A stretch of DNA of 6,267 bases from Solirubrobacteraceae bacterium (GTDB lineage Bacteria; Actinomycetota; Thermoleophilia; Solirubrobacterales; Solirubrobacteraceae), in contig JADGIB010000218.1 of NCBI GenBank assembly GCA_019683665.1, positions 1 through 6,267 of the forward strand, read 5' to 3'. Shown piece after piece: positions 1-6,025 of the stretch (position 1 is the stretch's first letter; each line of letters begins with the position of its first letter). The notes beneath the pieces are model-generated. The model was given only the letters and a program-made list of their open reading frames with translations, was not told the DNA's origin and made no database searches. Both the position numbers and the translations under genes were made by a program.

Positions 1-27
1 CATCCGGCCCGTGTGGGCATCTCTCCC

Positions 28-32
28 GGGAG
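28..32 (+). promoter_or_regulatory. Ribosome binding site of LP1
   Basis: GGGAG lies 4 nt before ATG 37. The spacing is short, but it favours ATG 37 over the in-frame GTG at 13. Confidence 0.45.
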
Positions 33-36
33 TGAC

Positions 37-846
37 ATGCTGATCGTTCTATCCTTTCCCCGGCGCCGCGCGGCTGCCGCGGCAGCCGCGTTCGCATCGG
101 CGGCCCTCGTCGCCGTCGCCGGCTGCTCGTCGGACTCGTCCGACCCGGCGGGCACAGCGGCCGCCACACCGACGGCGCGCGACGCGACCACTGCCGGCTC
201 GGTCCAGGCGGCCTGCGATGCCGAGCTCAGCGTCAACGCCACCGACTTCCCCGGGATCGACCCTGAGGCCCCCGCCCCCACCGCCGACGATCTGCGCGCG
301 TTCGCCGCGGCGATCGAGCCGGCGGCCCTCGCCCTGCGCGCCAACCTGCCCGCCGAACTGACCGGCCAGGCGGACAAGCTGATCGCGGTGGTCAACGGCG
401 CCAAGCAGGGCAAACCGTTCGACCTCGACAGCAGTGGCCTGACCGAGGCCGGCCACGCCGTCGACGCCTGGATGTACGACCACTGCGGCTACCCGAAACT
501 CGACGTCACCAACAACGCCGGTACGCTCACCGGCGTGCCTGCCTCGATCATCGCCGGCCCGGTCGCGATCCGGTTCACCAACACCGGAGACCCCGACCGC
601 GCGGGCTTCATCCTGCTCGTCGGCAAGACCAAGGACGGCGCCACCGCGACCGCCGCCGACGTCGCCGCCGGCCGCGCCGACTTCCAGCAGGCCGCCGACG
701 TCATCGCGGTCAGCCAGCCACTCGGCGGCGAGCCCGGCTACACCATCACCCGCCTCCCCGCCGGCCACTACATCCTCGACAGCCCACTCGGCACACCACC
801 CGACTTCGGAGCCGGCGAAGCCGTCGCCGAACTCGACGCCCACTGA
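37..846 (+). CDS. Putative lipoprotein, LP family copy 1 (function unknown)
   Basis: A 269-residue exported protein. The N-terminus has basic residues (FPRRR), an alanine-rich hydrophobic stretch and a lipobox ending VAVAGC, with the lipidation cysteine at residue 30, followed by a Ser/Asp/Thr/Ala-rich linker to about residue 56. Residues ~57-152 look helical and contain Cys60 (QAAC) and Cys150 (CGYP), both conserved in the paralog at 4171-4992 and plausibly disulfide-bonded. Residues ~167-269 look beta-rich, with GVPASIIAGPVAIRFTNTGD and LPAGHYILDSPLG, loosely like a cupredoxin-type sandwich without copper ligands. I chose ATG 37 because GGGAG lies at 28-32. A GTG at 13 in frame would add eight residues and has no evident ribosome site. 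It is followed by a hairpin at 867-891. I do not recognise the family; cell-surface location is inferred from the lipobox. Confidence 0.85.
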   Translation: MLIVLSFPRRRAAAAAAAFASAALVAVAGCSSDSSDPAGTAAATPTARDATTAGSVQAACDAELSVNATDFPGIDPEAPAPTADDLRAFAAAIEPAALALRANLPAELTGQADKLIAVVNGAKQGKPFDLDSSGLTEAGHAVDAWMYDHCGYPKLDVTNNAGTLTGVPASIIAGPVAIRFTNTGDPDRAGFILLVGKTKDGATATAADVAAGRADFQQAADVIAVSQPLGGEPGYTITRLPAGHYILDSPLGTPPDFGAGEAVAELDAH

Positions 847-866
847 GCCACTCATGGTGGCCGTCC

Positions 867-891
867 GCACCTGTCACGGGGGGACAGGTGC
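867..891 (+). terminator. Hairpin terminator after LP1
   Basis: A perfect 9-bp stem, GCACCTGTC (867-875) and GACAGGTGC (883-891), encloses a 7-nt loop 21 nt after the LP1 stop codon. There is no T-run behind it, which is common for hairpin terminators in high-GC actinomycetes. Downstream, 892-1045 holds no gene I can support. Confidence 0.6.
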
Positions 892-1045
892 AGACAGTGG
901 CGCGAGGGCTGGTGGGCCCGCACGGCCATGGGCAAGCAGGGCCGGCGCGAGTCGGCTGCGGGGTTCGAGCCCTGTCCAGCCTCCCGTGCAGCCGACCACG
1001 GCGCTCAGCGATACCGCCCGGCCTGGGTCCCGCGTGACCGGTTCG

Positions 1046-1144
1046 CTAGGTAGCTCGCCTTTCTGGCCCCTGCGCGGCCAGAAAGGCGAGCACGGCGCGG
1101 ACGCGGCGGTGGTGGCGTCGCCACGCCGACGACAGTCCCAACCG
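1046..1144 (-). pseudogene. C-terminal remnant of a LuxR/NarL-type response regulator
   Basis: On the reverse strand, in a frame different from the kinase, a segment reads RLGLSSAWRRHHRRV followed by RAVLAFLAAQ, ending at a TAG at 1046-1048. This resembles the usual end of actinobacterial LuxR-type response regulators (KLGL, a short linker, DHRRVLAVLAYLRA). Third codon positions are mostly G/C in this frame here, whereas the kinase frame shows many A/T third positions over the same bases, so the coding frame appears to switch near 1145. Nothing of the receiver domain or the DNA-recognition helix remains. The likely history is a deletion joining a kinase to the tail of its downstream regulator. 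The identification rests on about 30 residues recalled from the family, so it is moderate. Confidence 0.45.
1053..1091 (-). terminator. Perfect 16-bp inverted repeat, probable operon terminator
   Basis: Arms at 1053-1068 and 1076-1091 are exact reverse complements (GCTCGCCTTTCTGGCC on the forward strand) with a 7-nt loop CCTGCGC. The hairpin overlaps the last codons of the response-regulator remnant and ends 4 nt before its TAG codon on the reverse strand. No T-run follows on either strand. Its place at the end of the kinase/regulator remnant suggests the original two-component operon terminator. It would also work as a block to forward transcripts from LP1. Confidence 0.6.
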
Positions 1145-3088
1145 CGCCGGGCGTCGGGGTGGGCGGCCCCGCCGGGCCCGCGGTGGGGCCGGCCAGCTCG
1201 ACCCGTACCGTGACACTGGCCGCGTCGGCGTGCTTGAACGCGTTCGCCAGCGCCTCGGAGACGACGAAGTAGGCGGTCGTCGCGGCGAGGTCCGGCAGGT
1301 CCGCCGGTGCCGGCCGGGCGGCTCCCGGCGCGTCGGCGAGGCCGGCGATGTCGAGGCTGACCGGCACCGGGGAGTCCTCGGCCAGCGCGTACAACGCGGC
1401 GGGGAGGCCGTCGTCGAGCAGGCTCGGTCGGATCCCGTGGGCGAGGCGGCGCAGTTCCTCGACGGTCGCGGCGAGCGCGTCGACCGCCTGGTCGAGCTCA
1501 CGGTCCAGCGCCGGCGGCGGCGCGAACCGGTGCTGCAGGGATCGCAGTCGCATCCCGACCGCGACGATCTGCTGCTGGGCGCCGTCGTGCAGGTCCCGCT
1601 GCAGCCGGCGGCTTGCCTCGGTGGTGGCGGTCGTGATCCGGGTGCGGCTGGCGGTCACCTCGGTGAGCGCGTCCCGCAGTTCCAGGCGCAGCCAGCTCAC
1701 CTCGATCGGCAGCCGCGCCTCGACGGCCGCCTCGCGGGCGCGGCGGCGCAGCCGCGGCGACGGGCGGCCGAGCACGAGCAGACCGACGGCCGACCCGCCC
1801 GCGCGCAGCGGGATCGCCAGGCGGTCGGGGTCGGGGATGGCCGGCGCGCCGGCGAGGTCGACGTAGCCGGCGGTGGCCTGGCCCGGCCGGCCCAGCAGCA
1901 GCCGCAGCACCGGGTCGCCCAGGGCGTCGCACAGCGCCTGCTCGACGCCCTCCGGGGCGACCTCCCCGTCGCGGACCTGGCGGACGAAGGTGCGGACCTG
2001 GGCGAGCATGACCGTACGGTCGCGATCGACGACCCGGCCGACAGCGTTGTGCAGCCAGCGGTGCAGGGGCAGCAGGCACAGCGCGACGACGAACGCCGCC
2101 GCGCCGACCCCCACCGTACGGCCGCCGCGCCGCCGATCACCACAACGGTGGCGAAGATCGCCGCGGAGATGAGGGTAGTCAGCACCCAGGCCAGCGACTC
2201 GCCCAGCAGCCGGTCGATGTCGAACAGGTCGTGGCGCAGCACCGCGACGGCGACCGCGGCCGGCAGCGCGAGCAGCGCGGCGACCAGGACGGCGAGCCCT
2301 GCCTTCTCCCCGGGGGCGCCGAGCGCGATCCCAACCCACGCCACGACCAGTCCGGTCGGCACGGCGACGGCGACCAGCGCCAGCCAGCGCAGCCGCAGCC
2401 GGGTCAGCTCGTCGCCGCGGCGGTAACGCACGACCAGGCTCGCCGCCGTCGCGCCGAGCACGGCCAGCGTCGCCGCGAACACCGTCACGGTCAGGGCGGC
2501 GCGCAGCGTGCCGGGTAACGCCAGCGGCGCCGGCCGGGGCACGGGGCCGCCGTGTGCGGCGTAGTTCGGCGGGTCGAGCGCGATGTAGGCGGTCAGCAGC
2601 AGTCCGACGACAGGCGCGGCGGCGGCGACGGCCCGCCAGCCCCGGCCCGGGAGCAGGCCGTCCGGGTACACGAGGCCAAGCGCGACGCCGCCGGCGTACA
2701 GCCATACCCAGGTGCCGCCGGATGCGGCGAGCACGGCGACGGCGCCCGGCCAGGGGTGGGCGGTGCCCGCGGTCGCGCCCCAGTGCTCGACGGCCAGCTC
2801 GACGGCGGGCGCCGCCCCGACCCAGGCCAGCGCCGGGCCGACCGTGCTCGCCGGCACCCTCCAGGCCAGCAGGCAGCCGGTCGCGACCGCCGGGGCGAAC
2901 AACGCCGCCGCCGCGGCCACCCCACCCACCGAGCCCACGGCGGCGGGGCCAAGCGCCGTGGCGGCCAGCGCCGCGACGGCGGTCAGAAACACCGCGGGCG
3001 CCGCCCATCGTGCTACCCACCGCAGCCCGCCTGCCAGCGGCGCGCGCGGCCAGGCCCCCTTGGCTGGTCCCCACACGCCAGACATCAT
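1145..3088 (-). pseudogene. NarL-type (HisKA_3) sensor histidine kinase, frameshifted and C-terminally truncated
   Basis: The N-terminal part (start ATG 3086-3088, MMSGVWGPAKG) carries about eight hydrophobic spans, including YPDGLLPGRGWR near residues 141-152 and LRHDLFDIDRLL near 284-295, motifs typical of actinobacterial multi-span sensor kinases. The reading frame then breaks. Restoring one G to the G5 run at 2108-2112 joins VVVIGGAAAVRWG to VGAAAFVVALCLLPLHRWL and continues into the H-box RRLQRDLHDGAQQQIVAV, with the phospho-acceptor His codon at 1587-1589, and the N-box VVSEALANAFKHAD at about 1229-1270. The DxGxG and GxGL boxes needed for ATP binding are missing: after VRVELAGPTAGPAG the protein runs into unrelated sequence. 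Two independent lesions make a working kinase unlikely. The frameshift alone could be a sequencing error; the missing G-boxes could not be explained that way. The start lacks a strong ribosome site; ATG 3083-3085 is equally possible. Confidence 0.8.
2108..2112 (-). other. Probable frameshift site in the kinase (G5 run)
   Basis: Reverse-strand reading passes CGG TGG GGG TCG in the N-terminal frame. Adding one G gives TGG GGG GTC GGC GCG, which leads directly into the C-terminal kinase frame with no loss of hydrophobic character. No classic slippery heptamer is present, so programmed -1 frameshifting is not indicated. Confidence 0.6.
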
Positions 3089-3331
3089 CGCCGAGCCTGT
3101 CGACGGCAGGGATCCGTGCCAGTACGCACGTGCCAGCCGCGGTGAAGTCCGGTGCCGGCAGGGAGGCGCCCCCGCCCTGGTAAGGCGCACTGTCTGAACC
3201 GTCAGGCCAACCGGCAGCCCAGCCGCCGGACCCGCAGGACCTGCCGGGCACCTGCCCCACGGGCCAGCCGCAGGGCAGCTGCTGTCCGGTCGGCCTTGCC
3301 ACCCCTGTTGTAGGAAGAGGAGTACCTCGCC
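3089..3331. other. Divergent intergenic region between kinase remnant and MP1
   Basis: This 243-nt spacer must hold the MP1 promoter and the former kinase promoter. I see no convincing -35/-10 pair. It contains an 8-bp direct repeat CGTGCCAG (3115-3122 and 3129-3136) close to the kinase start, a GCAGG-A-CCTGC dyad (3234-3244), and the 8-bp palindrome GCAGCTGC (3275-3282). No supported gene lies within it. Confidence 0.4.
3317..3322 (+). promoter_or_regulatory. Ribosome binding site of MP1
   Basis: GAGGAG lies 9 nt before ATG 3332 and fixes the start. The surrounding leader (GGAAGAGGAGTA...CCATG) resembles that of the paralog MP2, a trace of common origin. Confidence 0.75.
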
Positions 3332-4051
3332 ATGTCCACACCCACGACCGGTCGGCTGCTCGCCGCCGCCTGCCTTGTCCTCACCGGCGTCGGCGCCGTG
3401 CTGTCCGCGGCGCTCGCGCCGGTCCACGGTGGCGACCACCTCGCCGCCATCGACGCGTTCGCGGCCCACAGCGGCCGGGTCGACGCCGCGCTCACCGCCA
3501 ACCTCGCGGCCGTCCTGCTCGGCGCGTCGCTCGCACTCGCCGCCCTGCTCGCCTCGCCGCGCGCGCCACGACTTGCCGCGGCCGGCGGCTGGCTGGGCAT
3601 CATCTCCAGCGCCGCCGCCGCGGCGCTGGCCGTCAGCGACGTCCTGACCCAGGCCGCGGCCGACACCGACCGGGCGAACTCCGCGGCCCTGCTGAAGAAC
3701 CTCGACGACAGCCCCCAGTTCGGCGTGTTCGTCCTGCTCGCGCTGGTCGGCGGGCTGGCGGCCCTGGCCTGCCTCGGGGTCGCGCTGTGGCGGTCGCGGG
3801 CCATTCCGCGGTGGGCGGCGGCCCTGCTGGTCGCCTACCAGCCACTGAACCTGGCCACCTCGCAGAGCACCCCCGCGTTGTACGCCGCCGCCAACGCGCT
3901 GCTGCTCATCGCCCTCGGCGCCTGCGCCCTCGCCATCCTGCGCGGCGGCCTGCCCACCCTCGCCACGGGCCAGCCGACGTCACCGGACCAGACCGCGGCG
4001 GCCCGCCGCGCCACACCGACCGCGGTCGACCTGGACCCGGCCCACCGCTGA
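3332..4051 (+). CDS. Small polytopic membrane protein, MP family copy 1 (function unknown)
   Basis: A 239-residue integral membrane protein with hydrophobic spans at about 8-29, 52-73, 82-102, 130-152, 160-176 and 183-203, and a hydrophilic tail rich in Thr/Ala/Pro. Blocks shared with the paralog at 5271-6002 are DAFAAHSGRVDAAL (41-54), GWLGIIS (86-92), AAADTD (108-113), QFGVFVLLALVGGL (129-142) and ALWRSRAIPRWAAAL (151-165). The first and third blocks put conserved acidic and His residues in the loops between spans. Length and topology recall small uncharacterised actinobacterial membrane families such as DUF4386, but I cannot confirm membership. It is followed 119 nt later, same strand, by LP2 with no evident terminator between them, so co-transcription is likely. 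A role with the exported LP2 protein at the membrane is inferred only from this pairing. Confidence 0.85.
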   Translation: MSTPTTGRLLAAACLVLTGVGAVLSAALAPVHGGDHLAAIDAFAAHSGRVDAALTANLAAVLLGASLALAALLASPRAPRLAAAGGWLGIISSAAAAALAVSDVLTQAAADTDRANSAALLKNLDDSPQFGVFVLLALVGGLAALACLGVALWRSRAIPRWAAALLVAYQPLNLATSQSTPALYAAANALLLIALGACALAILRGGLPTLATGQPTSPDQTAAARRATPTAVDLDPAHR

Positions 4052-4152
4052 CCAGCGCACGCGCCGACGAACGGCCTGACCTCCACCGTCCACACCACAC
4101 CGCAACCAGCCCCACAAGACGGCCAGCGCTCCAACCCACCCAGGCCCCCACG

Positions 4153-4158
4153 AAAGGA
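4153..4158 (+). promoter_or_regulatory. Probable ribosome binding site of LP2
   Basis: AAAGGA precedes ATG 4171 by 12 nt, longer than usual. A CTG at 4162 would be too close. The site supports initiation in the MP1-LP2 gap rather than from the open frame extending upstream through MP1. Confidence 0.5.
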
Positions 4159-4170
4159 ACTCTGATCCGC

Positions 4171-4992
4171 ATGTCCTCCTCATCCCGTCACCCCTCGGCC
4201 GCGCTGCCCGCCCGCCGACGGGCCGCGACCGCCCTCGCGGCGGCGGCGCTGGTCGCCGTCACGGCGACCGCCCGCTCCTCGTCGTCCTCCTCTGAGTCCG
4301 ACACGCCGACGACGAGCGGCGCGTCCGCCGGCGACGGGCGGGACACCCAGGCAGCGTGCGCCGCCGAGCTCGCGATGAGCGCCCTCGCCTACCCGGGCGG
4401 CGACCCGTCCGGCCCGGCTCCCACCGCCGCGCAGGTCCAGCAGTGGGCCCACAGCGTCGAGCCGCACGTGAAGACGCTGCTCGCGAACCTGCCCGCCGAC
4501 CTTGCCGGAACAGTCGGCCCCGTCCTGACCCGTACGCTCACCGAGGCCCGGGCCGGCAGACCGCTGGACGACTCCGACGGCTCGATCAGCGCCGCGAGCA
4601 CCGCGATCGACCGGTGGGTACACGACCGCTGCGGCTACCCGATGCTTGACGCGACCACCGACGGCACCGCCCTGTCCGGCGTGCCGACGTCGCTACCTGC
4701 CGGCCCGCTGGCGATCAGCTTCACCACCACCGGCGACCCGACGACGGCCGGGTTCGCGCTGCTGCTCGGCAAGGTCAAGGACGGCCAGACGGTCACCGCC
4801 GCCGACGTTCAGTCCGGCAGGGCCGGCTTCGAGCAGGTGACCGACATCGTCGGCGCGGCGGGACCCGGCGTCGGCGCTAGGCCGGGCTACAGCGTCACCA
4901 CGCTGACCGCCGGCCGCTACATCGTCGCGAGCCCCCTGGGCAGCCCGCCGACCTTCACCGGCCTGCTCGCCGTCGAGCTCACCGTGCGCTGA
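4171..4992 (+). CDS. Exported protein, LP family copy 2, lipobox cysteine lost
   Basis: A 273-residue paralog of the protein at 37-846, about half identical by eye beyond residue 58. It has a basic N-terminus (PARRR), an alanine-rich hydrophobic stretch (~18-34), then Arg35 and a serine run. Where LP1 has the lipobox Cys, the codon at 4273-4275 is CGC (Arg), one T-to-C change from TGC. A lipoprotein precursor has therefore probably become a secreted or signal-anchored protein. The cysteines Cys63 (QAAC) and Cys154 (CGYP) are kept, as is the C-terminal beta-rich domain (GVPTSLPAGPLAISFTTTGD, AGRYIVASPLGSPP). I chose ATG 4171: the frame is open far upstream, but AAAGGA at 4153-4158 and the signal-like N-terminus fit this start, although the 12-nt spacing is long. 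It lies downstream of MP1 in a likely operon and converges with MP2. Confidence 0.82.
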   Translation: MSSSSRHPSAALPARRRAATALAAAALVAVTATARSSSSSSESDTPTTSGASAGDGRDTQAACAAELAMSALAYPGGDPSGPAPTAAQVQQWAHSVEPHVKTLLANLPADLAGTVGPVLTRTLTEARAGRPLDDSDGSISAASTAIDRWVHDRCGYPMLDATTDGTALSGVPTSLPAGPLAISFTTTGDPTTAGFALLLGKVKDGQTVTAADVQSGRAGFEQVTDIVGAAGPGVGARPGYSVTTLTAGRYIVASPLGSPPTFTGLLAVELTVR

Positions 4993-5018
4993 GGAGCACC
5001 GCCCGCCAGAACCACACA

Positions 5019-5057
5019 CGCCCGGGACCATCAGCCCTCCGCTGACGGCCCGGGGCG
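5019..5057 (+). terminator. Imperfect hairpin terminator after LP2
   Basis: Arms 5019-5034 and 5042-5057 pair at 13 of 16 positions around a 7-nt loop, built on two CCCGGG blocks and CAG/CTG near the loop. The two A-C mismatches of the forward transcript become G-U pairs on the reverse strand, so it could stop transcripts in either direction. A pyrimidine-rich tail (TCCTTCTC) follows on the forward side, 27 nt beyond the LP2 stop. Confidence 0.5.
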
Positions 5058-5123
5058 TCCTTCTCGGTGCGCTCGTGCACGGACCGCACGAGGATCTCGT
5101 CCGTCTGGATCAGTTCTTCGGTG

Positions 5124-5190
5124 CGGCGTGTACACGCCGGCCCGAGGCACGTGCCCACCGTATGAGCGGCGGGCGGCTCTCGGGCCGGCG
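5124..5190. repeat. Cluster of nested palindromes between convergent LP2 and MP2
   Basis: Three dyads overlap here: a perfect 16-bp palindrome CGGCGTGTACACGCCG (5124-5139), a perfect 10-bp palindrome GGCACGTGCC (5146-5155), and a perfect 12-bp inverted repeat CGCCGGCCCGAG (5135-5146) with CTCGGGCCGGCG (5179-5190) enclosing 32 nt. No gene is supported over it. It sits about 80 nt beyond the MP2 stop on the reverse strand, so one role could be the MP2 terminator. The symmetry would also suit a protein-binding site or a structured RNA. Confidence 0.5.
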
Positions 5191-5270
5191 GACACGTCGA
5201 TCGTCGGTCCATTGTGCGGAGATGGCGGAATGAGGATGTCGGGCGTGCGGATGAGGGTGGTGGCAGGCCG

Positions 5271-6002
5271 TCAGTGGGCGCTGGCTGGGCTGGCGTCGCC
5301 CGCGGGGACCACGGCCGCCCCGGCCGGCGCGGGTGCGGTGGCGCCGAGTGCCGGGAGGCCGTGGCGCAGCACGGTGATGGCGCAGGCGGCGAACCCGACG
5401 AGCAGGATCGCGCTGGCGACGGTCCCCACACCCGCGCCACCGCCGCCGGCGAAGTTGACCGGCTCGTAGACGACGAACAGCGCCGCAGCCCAGCGCGGCA
5501 CGGCCCGCGACCGCCACAGCGCGATACCGAGGCACACCATCGATACCAAGCCGCCGACGAGGCTGAGCAGGACGAACGACTGGAACTGCGCCGAGCCGGT
5601 CATCTGGTGCATCAGCGCGGCGCCGGCGGCGTGGTCGGTGTCGGCCGCGGCGGCGCGCACGTCGTCGGTGCTGACCAGGCCGATCCAGGCGCTGCCGGAG
5701 ATGATCCCGAGCCAGCCCGCGACGGCGGCCAGCCGGCGCGCCCGCGGGAAGGCCAGCAGCGCCGCGAGGGCCGTCGCGGCACCGAGCAGCACGACGAAGA
5801 TCTCCACGACCAGCGCCGCGTCGACCCTGCCGGCGTGGGCGGCGAACGCCTCGACAGCGGCGATGTCGTCGCCCTCCCCGCTCGCGGGGATAAGCGCCGT
5901 CGACAGGAGAGCGGCGAGGCCGGCGGCGAGCAGGCAGGCCGCGCCGAGCAGCCGGCCGACCAGCGAGGTGGACGACGCGGCGGGCGTGGCGGAAGTGGGC
6001 AT
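5271..6002 (-). CDS. Small polytopic membrane protein, MP family copy 2 (function unknown)
   Basis: A 243-residue paralog of MP1, clearly alignable over its full length. Hydrophobic spans lie at about 17-38, 62-84, 92-112, 140-162, 170-184 and 192-212, with an Ala/Pro-rich tail. Shared blocks are EAFAAHAGRVDAAL (51-64), GWLGIIS (97-103), AAADTD (118-123), QFQSFVLLSLVGGL (139-152) and ALWRSRAVPRWAAAL (161-175). The segment around YEPVNFAGGGGAG, just before the last span, is glycine-rich, whereas MP1 has YQPLNLATSQST. I chose ATG 6000-6002 because a full AAGGAG lies 8 nt upstream; a TTG at 6027-6029 is less credible. Unlike MP1 it has no same-strand LP gene after it: LP2 converges on it from the other side. 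Tandem near-palindromes at 6026-6052 lie upstream. Function is not recognised. Confidence 0.85.
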   Translation of the reverse strand: MPTSATPAASSTSLVGRLLGAACLLAAGLAALLSTALIPASGEGDDIAAVEAFAAHAGRVDAALVVEIFVVLLGAATALAALLAFPRARRLAAVAGWLGIISGSAWIGLVSTDDVRAAAADTDHAAGAALMHQMTGSAQFQSFVLLSLVGGLVSMVCLGIALWRSRAVPRWAAALFVVYEPVNFAGGGGAGVGTVASAILLVGFAACAITVLRHGLPALGATAPAPAGAAVVPAGDASPASAH

Positions 6003-6010
6003 GGCAACTA

Positions 6011-6016
6011 CTCCTT
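6011..6016 (-). promoter_or_regulatory. Ribosome binding site of MP2
   Basis: On the reverse strand AAGGAG precedes ATG 6002 by 8 nt. This strong site decides the start. Confidence 0.8.
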
Positions 6017-6025
6017 CCAGGACTT

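Noticed and set aside
854..1213. Forward open frame of 119 codons after LP1
   Set aside because: It contains the LP1 terminator hairpin and the 16-bp hairpin, shows no domain, and overlaps the kinase/regulator remnant.
1230..2426. Long forward open frame of about 398 codons antisense to the kinase
   Set aside because: It is Arg/Gly/Gln-rich with no recognisable domain, and lies opposite a segment with clear kinase H-box and N-box motifs. Long antisense frames are expected at this GC content.
3089..3469. N-terminal extension of the kinase frame to 3469
   Set aside because: The added residues are hydrophilic, Gly/Arg-rich and overlap the MP1 start region. The normal membrane-span start follows ATG 3086-3088.
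3202..3804. Reverse open frame of 200 codons opposite MP1
   Set aside because: It is a shadow of MP1: no ribosome site, Arg/Ser/Ala-rich, and its frame mirrors the paralog-supported forward gene.
3787..4170. Upstream extension of the LP2 frame into MP1
   Set aside because: The extension is Arg/Pro/His-rich and overlaps MP1 in another frame. The signal-like N-terminus and ribosome site place the LP2 start at 4171.
4052..4170. Terminator between MP1 and LP2
   Set aside because: Only a 5-bp stem with a 2-nt loop over the MP1 stop codon was found, too small to separate the two genes.
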